DNA of 50,371 nt, from positions 1 to 50,371 of the forward strand of contig CAIRBI010000286.1 in assembly GCA_903876785.1 (NCBI GenBank), in the 5' to 3' direction. A model generated the notes under the pieces. The model ran no database searches, had not been told where the DNA came from, and worked only from the letters and a program-made list of their open reading frames with translations. Position numbers and translations under genes: made by a program. Below, one piece after another: positions 29,382 through 37,704 of this stretch. Each line of letters starts with the position of its first letter. The stretch's first letter is position 1. Origin of the DNA: an uncultured Gammaproteobacteria bacterium (GTDB taxonomy: Bacteria > Pseudomonadota > Gammaproteobacteria > Pseudomonadales > Pseudohongiellaceae).

Positions 29382-31661
29382 ATGCTACGCAGAAACCCTT
29401 TGAACCTTGAAATCGCCCTGATTCTGGCCGCCCTGGCGGCATCGCCGCTGCAGGCTGCGGAGGATGACACCGTCGAAGAAATCGTGGTGTGGGGACAGGA
29501 GACGGTGCAGCGCGCCGCGACGTCGCACCCCAGCAGTATGCTGACGCAGCAGGATCTGGTGAGCATCAATGTGGCGACCACCGAAGACGTGGTCAAGTTC
29601 GAGCCCAGCCTGGTGATCCGCCGCCGCTTCATCGGGGATTCCAACGGCACCATGGGCATGCGCGGCTCCAACATGTTCCAGACTTCGCGCTCGATGGTGT
29701 TTGCCGACGGCGTGCCTTTGCACTATCTGCTGCAGACGCGCTGGAACGGTGCACCGCGCTGGACCATGGTGTCTGCCAGCGAGATCGCTCAGGTCGAGGT
29801 GCTCTACGGTCCGTTCTCGGCTGAATTCAGCGGCAACTCCATGGGCGGTGTGGTGCTGATCGAGTCGGCCATTCCGCAGAAGCGCGAGTTTCACTTCGAC
29901 AGCTCGTTCTTCTCGCAGAACTTCAATGCCTACGGTTTCGATGACACCGTCAACGGCTACAAGAGCTTCTTCTCCTACGGCGACAAGATCGGCGACACCA
30001 GTCTGTACCTCTCCTATAACCGTCTGGAGAGCGAGTCCCAGCCTCAGACCTTCTATTTCGGCTCCAACACCACGGCCGCCAGCGTCACGCCCGTCAGTGG
30101 CGGCATCGTTGGCAACGACGAGTTCGCCACCTCGCGGCTGTGGTTCGGCGACACCGGCATCGTGGATACCACGACCGACAACTACAAGCTCAAGATCGGC
30201 CAGGACTTTGGTGTGTGGGAAGCGTTGCTCAACGTGGCCTATGAGGACCGTTTCACCGGCAACAACAAGCCCAACAGTTATGTGAAGAATGCCGCAGGCG
30301 GCTCGGTCTGGAGCGGCAACGTGGTGCAGAACGGCTGGAAGATCAATATGCCGGCCGCGCGGCTGGGTGTCAGCGAGTTGCAGCGTGACAGCCTGTCCGT
30401 GGGCTTGCGCGTGCGCGGCGAAGTGGCCGAGGGCGTCATCTTCGAGAGCAATCTCAACGAATTTCAGGTGCTCAACGACGAGATGCGCGCCTCGCTGAGC
30501 AACCCCGGCGACAGCGCCTACACGCGCAACGGTCAGGTTACCGAGTTTGGTGACACCGGCTGGCGCAGTGCCGAGGCCAAGCTGAGTTTCCAGCAACTGC
30601 CAGTCGAAGGTCTGGGCCTGATCGTCGGCGCGCGTCACGATGCCTACGAGCTGAACATGGATGTCTACAATTCGGCCAATTACGTGGCTGGCAGCTTCAA
30701 CGATTTCACCAGCCGCAGCGGTGGTCAGACGCAAGTCGAGGCGCTGTTCGCGCAGCTCAACTATGACATCAATGCACAGTGGGACATGGGCCTCGGCTTG
30801 CGCTGGGAGTCCTTCGAGAGCAGCAACGGCTATTTCTCCCGCGACGTGAAAGCCACGCCGCAATACGATCTGGTTGCCGTGCCCAAGGTCAGCGACAAGC
30901 AGGCCTCGCCGAAGTTCTCCGTCGGCTATCAGCCCACCGAAAACTGGCGCTTCGCCTATGCGCTGGGCAAGGCTTACCGCTTCCCGATTGTGGAGGAGCT
31001 GTTCAGTCAGTATTCCGCCTACAACGCCATCAGCGTTGCCAACCCCGAGCTGCGTCCCGAGGCTGGCGTGCACCAGAACTTCATGCTGGAGCGGCAGATC
31101 GCCAACGGGGAACTGCGCGTGAATCTGTTCCAGGAAACCGTCAAGGACGTGATCGAATCGCAGTCCGACACCTTGCCCGGTGGCATGACCGTGCGCACCT
31201 TCATCCCCTTCGACGAGATCGAGACGCGCGGTGTCGAGTTCATCGCCAACCTCGACGAGCTGCTGGTGAGCAATCTCGAGATGCGCTTCAACATGGTGTT
31301 CACCGACCCTGAAATCGTGAAGAACATTGCCGACACCCGCATCGAGGGCAATGTCTATCCACGCATGCCGGAATGGCGTGGTAATCTGCTGCTGACCTGG
31401 CACTTCAGTGACAGATGGGACGCGGGCACCAACGTGCAATATGCCAGCGACAGTTTCGGTCGCAACGACAACGCCGACCGTCAGGACGAGGTCTACGGAG
31501 CGCAGGACGGCTATACCCGCCTCGGTCTGAAGAGCACCTACAATTTCACCAATGGCGTGGCCCTCGGCCTTGGTGTCGACAACCTGACCGATGAGGTCTC
31601 TTACGTTGCCCATCCGTGGCCTGGACGTACTTACTATGCCAATGTGTCTTATGATTTCTAA
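29382..31661 (+). CDS. TonB-dependent outer membrane receptor
   Basis: DDTVEEIVVWGQ TonB-box-like segment, plug (GTMGMRGSNMFQTSRSMVFADGVP), terminal strand TYYANVSYDF. Confidence 0.93.
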   Translation: MLRRNPLNLEIALILAALAASPLQAAEDDTVEEIVVWGQETVQRAATSHPSSMLTQQDLVSINVATTEDVVKFEPSLVIRRRFIGDSNGTMGMRGSNMFQTSRSMVFADGVPLHYLLQTRWNGAPRWTMVSASEIAQVEVLYGPFSAEFSGNSMGGVVLIESAIPQKREFHFDSSFFSQNFNAYGFDDTVNGYKSFFSYGDKIGDTSLYLSYNRLESESQPQTFYFGSNTTAASVTPVSGGIVGNDEFATSRLWFGDTGIVDTTTDNYKLKIGQDFGVWEALLNVAYEDRFTGNNKPNSYVKNAAGGSVWSGNVVQNGWKINMPAARLGVSELQRDSLSVGLRVRGEVAEGVIFESNLNEFQVLNDEMRASLSNPGDSAYTRNGQVTEFGDTGWRSAEAKLSFQQLPVEGLGLIVGARHDAYELNMDVYNSANYVAGSFNDFTSRSGGQTQVEALFAQLNYDINAQWDMGLGLRWESFESSNGYFSRDVKATPQYDLVAVPKVSDKQASPKFSVGYQPTENWRFAYALGKAYRFPIVEELFSQYSAYNAISVANPELRPEAGVHQNFMLERQIANGELRVNLFQETVKDVIESQSDTLPGGMTVRTFIPFDEIETRGVEFIANLDELLVSNLEMRFNMVFTDPEIVKNIADTRIEGNVYPRMPEWRGNLLLTWHFSDRWDAGTNVQYASDSFGRNDNADRQDEVYGAQDGYTRLGLKSTYNFTNGVALGLGVDNLTDEVSYVAHPWPGRTYYANVSYDF

Positions 31662-32904
31662 ACGTATGAAGTGGCTTTTTTCTGCCGGAATGACGGTCTT
31701 GATGACCACGCTGTTGTGGGGTGTCGATGCCGCAGCGGCGGAGAACTGCCAGTCATTGCGTGAACGCTCCGCCGGGCAACAGGTGATCAGCATCCACTGT
31801 GGTGGCGCTCCCAGCGCAACAGTGGATGCTGATGGCCGCTTGTGGGCAGCGTTCGTTCAGGACAAGCACGTGTATGTGACACGCTCGGACGATAACGGCG
31901 TCACCTACACAACGCCGGTGCGCGTGAACAGCGAGCCGGAGGATACCGAGTACAACGGCGAGAACCGCCCGAAGATTCTCGTGGCGGAAGACGGCACCGT
32001 CCTGTTGTCGTGGACCACCAAAACCTCGCCGAATTTTACCGGCGAGATCCGCTTCACCCGCTCTACCGACGCGGGCAAGACCTTCGAGCCGCCCCGTACC
32101 ATGAATGACGACGGCCTGATGACCGGCCACCGCTTCGACAGTCTGTTCCTCACCGCCTCCGGCAAACTCTATCTGACCTGGATCGACAAGCGCGATCTGG
32201 ATGCCAGCGCCGCACGCGGGGAAACCTATCCTGGCGCCGCGATCTACTACACCATCTCTGACGATCTGGGCGCAAGCTTCACGCCCAACTTCCGCGTCTC
32301 CCACAACAGCTGCGAGTGTTGCCGCATCGCCATGGCGCCACACGGCGATGACGAGGTCGCCATCCTGTGGCGCCAGATCTACGACGAACACATTCGCGAT
32401 CATGCCATCGCGGTGCTCGGTGCACAGGGCGAGGTCAGTGGGCTCACGCGTGCGACGGTCGACGACTGGTTTATCGACGCCTGCCCGCACCACGGGCCGA
32501 CCATGGTGCAGGCTGCGCAGCCGGGTCAGTACCACATCAGCTGGTTCAGCGATGGCAACCTGCACAGCGGCATTCACTACGGTCGTCACGACATGGCCAC
32601 CGGGACCACGGAAAACATCATTCAGGTCGATGGCACGCCGGGTGCGGGGCATCCGTTTCTGGCCCGCGATGACAACACGCTCTATATGGTCTGGAAGGGC
32701 TTCGATGGCATGGCCTCGCAACTGCAGCTGATGCGCTCGCAGGATGATGGCGCAACCTGGAGCGCGCCGCAGACGCTGTACAACACGGAGCGGGCCAGCG
32801 ATCATCCACTGCTGGTCACGGCGCCGCACGGTGTGTTTCTGAGCTGGTCCAGCGAGGAATTCGGTTATCTGTTTACGGAGATCGGTAGTGATGAAAAGCA
32901 ATAG
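31651..32904 (+). CDS. Secreted Asp-box (BNR/sialidase-like) beta-propeller with CECC and CPHHGP motifs
   Basis: Hydrophobic signal region; Asp-box repeats (TRSDDNGVTYTTP, TRSTDAGKTFEPP, TISDDLGASFTPN, MRSQDDGATWSAP); SHNSCECCRIA; FIDACPHHGPTM. Start may be 31651 or 31666. Confidence 0.82.
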   Translation: MISKRMKWLFSAGMTVLMTTLLWGVDAAAAENCQSLRERSAGQQVISIHCGGAPSATVDADGRLWAAFVQDKHVYVTRSDDNGVTYTTPVRVNSEPEDTEYNGENRPKILVAEDGTVLLSWTTKTSPNFTGEIRFTRSTDAGKTFEPPRTMNDDGLMTGHRFDSLFLTASGKLYLTWIDKRDLDASAARGETYPGAAIYYTISDDLGASFTPNFRVSHNSCECCRIAMAPHGDDEVAILWRQIYDEHIRDHAIAVLGAQGEVSGLTRATVDDWFIDACPHHGPTMVQAAQPGQYHISWFSDGNLHSGIHYGRHDMATGTTENIIQVDGTPGAGHPFLARDDNTLYMVWKGFDGMASQLQLMRSQDDGATWSAPQTLYNTERASDHPLLVTAPHGVFLSWSSEEFGYLFTEIGSDEKQ

Positions 32905-33373
32905 AGTTATCAGTGCGACAGCCACCCTGTGTCTTGGCCTGCTCATGTCCGCAGCGGCATTGGCCGACAGCATCCAGCCACTGGGCACCGGCACCTTTAC
33001 CGAGCTCAAGGCAGGCTTCGAAGGCAAGCCTTTCGTGGTCAGCCTGTGGTCGGTCGACTGTCTGCCCTGCCGCGTGGAGCTGGAACTTTTGGGCGAACTA
33101 AAGAAAGAAGATCCGGAATTTCCATTGCTGTTGATCTCCACCGACGCCATCGAGAAGCGCGAGGAAGCAGTGTACATTCTGGAAGAGTACGGCCTCGAAA
33201 CCATACCGTCCTGGATGTTCGCCGACGCCTTCATCGAGCGCCTGCGGTTCAGCATCGACCCGACCTGGCACGGCGAACTTCCGCGCAGTTATTTCTATGC
33301 GGCCGATCACAGCTTCAAGGCTCATAGCGGCATACTGACAGAGGAGAAACTCAAGGAATTCTTTCCGCGTTAA
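32891..33373 (+). CDS. Periplasmic thioredoxin-fold (TlpA-like) protein
   Basis: Signal peptide; FVVSLWSVDCLPCRVELELLGEL CxxC motif; overlaps the preceding CDS. Confidence 0.85.
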   Translation: MKSNRVISATATLCLGLLMSAAALADSIQPLGTGTFTELKAGFEGKPFVVSLWSVDCLPCRVELELLGELKKEDPEFPLLLISTDAIEKREEAVYILEEYGLETIPSWMFADAFIERLRFSIDPTWHGELPRSYFYAADHSFKAHSGILTEEKLKEFFPR

Positions 33374-33481
33374 CTACCTCGCTCTTCCTCCCGACTGACG
33401 CTCTGTCAGCAAAAAGTTCACAAAAATGCCATATACCCGGTGCTTTTGAGGGAGTTTTCCCGAGGTGCCGGTTGTCATTTT

Positions 33482-33500
33482 TATACAATAAAACTGTATA
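33482..33500. promoter_or_regulatory. Palindrome TATACA-ATAAAAC-TGTATA
   Basis: Perfect 6-bp arms, 7-nt spacer in the AT-rich region upstream of the TonB receptor at 33661. Confidence 0.35.
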
Positions 33501-33660
33501 GAAATAGACCGCACCTTGTCACATACCTCCGCTAATTTAACCCCGCTGACCAAGCAAACAATAGAAATGGGTTCGACCTGTCAAGGGTGTCGGACCGTCC
33601 ACAACAATGCCGCGCGTTAGGCGATTCCTTCTCGGACTGACGCAAAAGTAGAGGTTATTC

Positions 33661-36291
33661 ATGTTTAGCAGAACAATTCCATCTGACATTGCAAAGCCCA
33701 CGCTTAAAGCGGGGCTGCTGCTCTGCATATCATTCGCCATGTGGTCAAATGCCATTGCGCAGACCCCGGATGCTGAGGACACTGAAGAGCCTGAGGAGAC
33801 CGAGATCCAGGAAATACTGGTGGAAGGTAAGCCGGTACGCGGCGCTATCACCGCGCTCGCCATTGACCAGGCGAAGTTTGGTACCCAGATTCAACTGATC
33901 AGTGCCGACGAAATAGCCACCGGTGGCTTCACCAACTTCGGCGAACTTTCTGCGGGCCTGATTCGCGGCGCCAACATTGGTTATTCACCTGACGAAGGCG
34001 AGTTCACCATCCGCATCGATGGCGGAACTGACCGAGACACGCTGTTGTTGCTCGACGGCGTACCGACGTTCGACCGTGGTACTCCTCTGGAGAGCCTGTG
34101 GGGCGCGACAGCGATTGATCCGCGCATGATCGAGAACGTGGAGATCTTCCGCGGTGGCCAGAGTCTCTACTTCGGCGGCAACGGTGGTCTCGGCGTGGTG
34201 AACGTGCTTTACAAGAAGCCCGAGGCCGGTGAAGAAACGAACGGGGAGATAGGCGTTTACGCTGGCGCTTTCCGCACGCGTGAAATGTACGGCAACGTCA
34301 CCGTCCCACTCGGCAAGAACTCCGATCATTCTGTGATGTTCTTCGGTCGCTCCTATGAGACGGATGCACATCAATTGTTCGACCGGGAAGCATACACGGA
34401 TATCGTGTATGACCTTGGTGGCATGCATGATTTCCCCTACAGCTACAACCTGCTTGGTGCCAAGTATCTGTGGGCAATCAACGAAGATACAGAGTTTCGT
34501 CTGGGCTATCAGCACTCCACCATCTCGTTTGACGACTCCTTTCCTCCCACCACGATTTACCAGCCGAACTGGACTGAGTTTCCCATGTTCGACGCCAAGT
34601 TCACCACCGCATTCAATAGTCGCATGACGCTGGAATCGGAAGCCTATTTCACCAATCCGCGCCTTTGGAACACGGAGCTGGATGCGCGCGTTTGCAACAT
34701 CCCGCGTGTTGAGGATCTGCCGGCCAACATCCGCTCCATCGCCACTGGCAAAGGGATCAAGGCGTTCAACACCGCAACGCAGTACGAGGCCTTTGCGGCC
34801 ACAATTCCCGGATTGCCTGTCGGTTGTGTAACAGACCCCTACGGCGCCAATCAGGCCGCTGCGACGAGCGCCAAGACCGGTTACTACGTTGATCCTGCAG
34901 GCAAGCCCTACGGCACACTCGCCAACCCGTTCCCCATCGGCGCGCCGATTGGATATGTCATCCAGAGCACCGCCGGATTCGGTAACGGACAGCCTGTAAA
35001 GGGCTTCGGTGAAGTGGATCAGGCAAAGGCCGGTTACGATGACATGGGCATCAACAATCGTCTGAAGATGGCATGGAACGACAACGTCGAGACGATTCTG
35101 GGCGTGCAGCATATCAGCTACAAGGACGGCTCCGATGCGGCCTATGGCATGAAGTCGGACGCAGTGAATTCCACCGGCGTGTATGGCGAGCTGCGCCTTA
35201 ACTCCACCGCGTTCATTGATACCAGCCTGTCGATCTCCATGCGTAATGACTTCAACGACAACTACGCGGATGAAGATGTCTGGAAGTATGGTTTCCGTCA
35301 GGAGTTGCCCGGCGGATTCTATGTGCGTTCCAACGGCGGCACTTCGTACAGTCAACCGACGCTGATCGAAGCAGGCATGGCCGGCAATCAGGTGATCAAT
35401 GACTCTCTGGAAACCCAGCACGTCGAGACCTACAGCCTGGGAACCGGGGTCAACGGTGATCTGTTCGGTGGCACCTTCAACGTAGAGCTGGGCTATTTCG
35501 ACACGGTTATCGACAACATGTTCGGCTCTTCTGCAATCGAGCGCGTCTGTGCCAACTTCCCTGGTGTACTCGCGGCGGACATCAACCCCAACATCATTGT
35601 CCCCAACTCGTTCTGTAACTACGCTCTCCAAGAGGGCTTTTCCCGCTTTGATGTGGCGAACTTCAATCTGAAGCGCGAGCAGGACATCAAGGGCTATACG
35701 CTGGATGTGGCCTTCGACTTCGAAGAGTGGCAGGCAGATTTTACCTTCACGGACATGGAGTCACTTGAGCCGAACCCGATTTATGGCCAGAGTGCTCTGC
35801 TTGACGGTTCTGGTGCAGCGCGCAGCTTCATGGTGCCCGGCTTGGCCGGAACAGAGCAGTTCAGACAATCCGGCGAGCGTGCCGAATGGTCGGCATCACT
35901 GTTGCTCAGCTATACCCCGAACGAAGATTGGGCGTTCTCCCTGAACTCCAAATTGCAGGGACCAGAGTGGGCTTATTCCGATGCACGTTCCAGCCGCCTG
36001 GTGGACGCCAGTGGCAATCGCACCAACCCCGACAACAACTTTGGCGACTACATGGTGTTGAACGGATCGGTACAGTATTTCATGGGTGATGACAATGAGC
36101 ACCGCTTCCTGCTGCGCGCCGTGAACATTCTGGACGAGGCCTACTACGAGCGCGTGGGTGGCGGCAATCAGCGCGTCTCCAAGGCCGGTGTGCGTGGCGA
36201 GCTTGGGGTCAATAACTCCGACTACTACTACTTCTACGGCTGGAATGGCAAGCCACGCTCCTTCTGGGTGCAGTACGAATATCAATTCTGA
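33661..36291 (+). CDS. TonB-dependent outer membrane receptor (large)
   Basis: EIQEILVEGKPVRG, plug (FTIRIDGGTDRDTLLLLDGVPTFDRG), terminal strand SFWVQYEYQF. Confidence 0.93.
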   Translation: MFSRTIPSDIAKPTLKAGLLLCISFAMWSNAIAQTPDAEDTEEPEETEIQEILVEGKPVRGAITALAIDQAKFGTQIQLISADEIATGGFTNFGELSAGLIRGANIGYSPDEGEFTIRIDGGTDRDTLLLLDGVPTFDRGTPLESLWGATAIDPRMIENVEIFRGGQSLYFGGNGGLGVVNVLYKKPEAGEETNGEIGVYAGAFRTREMYGNVTVPLGKNSDHSVMFFGRSYETDAHQLFDREAYTDIVYDLGGMHDFPYSYNLLGAKYLWAINEDTEFRLGYQHSTISFDDSFPPTTIYQPNWTEFPMFDAKFTTAFNSRMTLESEAYFTNPRLWNTELDARVCNIPRVEDLPANIRSIATGKGIKAFNTATQYEAFAATIPGLPVGCVTDPYGANQAAATSAKTGYYVDPAGKPYGTLANPFPIGAPIGYVIQSTAGFGNGQPVKGFGEVDQAKAGYDDMGINNRLKMAWNDNVETILGVQHISYKDGSDAAYGMKSDAVNSTGVYGELRLNSTAFIDTSLSISMRNDFNDNYADEDVWKYGFRQELPGGFYVRSNGGTSYSQPTLIEAGMAGNQVINDSLETQHVETYSLGTGVNGDLFGGTFNVELGYFDTVIDNMFGSSAIERVCANFPGVLAADINPNIIVPNSFCNYALQEGFSRFDVANFNLKREQDIKGYTLDVAFDFEEWQADFTFTDMESLEPNPIYGQSALLDGSGAARSFMVPGLAGTEQFRQSGERAEWSASLLLSYTPNEDWAFSLNSKLQGPEWAYSDARSSRLVDASGNRTNPDNNFGDYMVLNGSVQYFMGDDNEHRFLLRAVNILDEAYYERVGGGNQRVSKAGVRGELGVNNSDYYYFYGWNGKPRSFWVQYEYQF

Positions 36292-36313
36292 GGACGGACA
36301 GGAGAATTTCACA

Positions 36314-37690
36314 ATGCAATTGAAAGCGTTATATGTCGCTACGATTTTCGGTTTGCTGGCAAGCTGCAGCACCCTGGCTGTCGCTCAGGATCTCGGGGTG
36401 CCGACTGCCGGCCCCCTGTCTTCAGATGGCTTGGCGTTTCAGGGTGAAGAGCGCTGGTGGAAAGGCAACACGCACACCCATACCTGGTGGAGCGATGGTG
36501 ATGCGCCTCCCGAATTGATTGCCGATTGGTACAAGAAGCACGGCTACGAATTCCTGGTGTTCAGTGATCACAACATCATGCAAAGCGGTCAGAAGTGGTA
36601 TCCAATCGATGAGCCAACCCGTCCGCTTGAGCAGGTGCAGGCCGCCTACAAGAACTATGTGGACGCTTTCGGAGATGACTGGGTGGAGGAGCGCACCGTC
36701 AATGGCAAGCGCGAAGTGAAATTGAAGACGTTGTCCGAATTTCGCTCGCTGTTTGAAGTCGCTGACAATTTCATCTTCCTGGTGGGCGAGGAAATCACGG
36801 ACAGTTTTCAGCGTCATCCCATTCACATGAACGGTGTGAATCTCGTGGAGCTGGTGCCCCCGCAGGGTGGCAGCAGCATTGGGGATACGATTCAGAACAA
36901 TCTGGATGCGGTGATGCGTCAGAGTGAAGAATATCGCCAGCCGATGGTGTTCCACTTGAATCATCCGAACTTTCATTACGCGGTGGCAGCCGAGGATTTC
37001 TTTCATCTGGAACACGAGACGGGTGATGGCTTCTTCGAAATCTACAATGGCCATGCCGGCGTGGATAACCACGGCGATGATCTGCATTTGAGCTCCGAGA
37101 GAATGTGGGACATCGTGCTCTCCAAGCGTCTCGGTGAGTTCGGCATGAGCATGATGTATGGCGTCGCAGTCGATGACTCACATGAGTACACACGCTGGGG
37201 CATCGGCACGACCAATCCCGGTCGTGGCTGGATCATGGTGAAATCGAAGTGGCTGACTCCCAACAAGATCACCGAGGCGATCAAGCGTGGTGACTTCTAC
37301 AACAGCACCGGCGTGACGCTGTCGCAGCTGCACGTTGGCGACGGGCGCATTGCTGTGGAGATTGAAGCAGAGGCTGGGCTTGAGTATCGCGTCGAGTTTG
37401 TCGGCACGCTGAAGAGTGCCGATCTGACCGGTCGTCCAGAGCAGAGCGAGACTACCAAACACGACCATCGCGGTAACGAAGAGCATCTGCATCAGGTGGT
37501 GACGCGCTACAGCGATGAAGTGGGCGAGATATTGAAGACTGTGAATGGTACGAGCGCGGAGTACGTCGCGACCGGTGACGAGATTTATGTCCGCGCGCGC
37601 ATCATCTCCTCCCGCATTCAGAACAATCCCTTCGCCGAGGGCGATGTGGAGATGGCTTGGACGCAACCGCTGCAGGTACAGCAGAACTGA
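36314..37690 (+). CDS. PHP-type metallohydrolase, CehA/McbA-like, secreted
   Basis: Signal/lipoprotein-like N-terminus (GLLASCS); WWKGNTHTHTWWSDGDAPPE and FLVFSDHN metal-binding motifs. Confidence 0.85.
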   Translation: MQLKALYVATIFGLLASCSTLAVAQDLGVPTAGPLSSDGLAFQGEERWWKGNTHTHTWWSDGDAPPELIADWYKKHGYEFLVFSDHNIMQSGQKWYPIDEPTRPLEQVQAAYKNYVDAFGDDWVEERTVNGKREVKLKTLSEFRSLFEVADNFIFLVGEEITDSFQRHPIHMNGVNLVELVPPQGGSSIGDTIQNNLDAVMRQSEEYRQPMVFHLNHPNFHYAVAAEDFFHLEHETGDGFFEIYNGHAGVDNHGDDLHLSSERMWDIVLSKRLGEFGMSMMYGVAVDDSHEYTRWGIGTTNPGRGWIMVKSKWLTPNKITEAIKRGDFYNSTGVTLSQLHVGDGRIAVEIEAEAGLEYRVEFVGTLKSADLTGRPEQSETTKHDHRGNEEHLHQVVTRYSDEVGEILKTVNGTSAEYVATGDEIYVRARIISSRIQNNPFAEGDVEMAWTQPLQVQQN

Positions 37691-37704
37691 GGGGGATTTT
37701 TACA

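Noticed and set aside
29385-31793. 802-aa minus-strand ORF antisense to the TonB receptor
   Set aside because: Shadow ORF from GC-biased codon usage; low-complexity His/Val/Ala-rich translation, no recognisable domain, plus strand encodes a clear TonB receptor
33405-33425. Possible Pho box (CTGTCAGCAAAAAGTTCAC) near the phosphatase operon
   Set aside because: Second half-site is poor and the spacing is off by one base relative to the consensus as I know it; too weak to call
33985-35631. 548-aa minus-strand ORF antisense to the large TonB receptor
   Set aside because: Same antisense codon-bias artefact, no domain recognised
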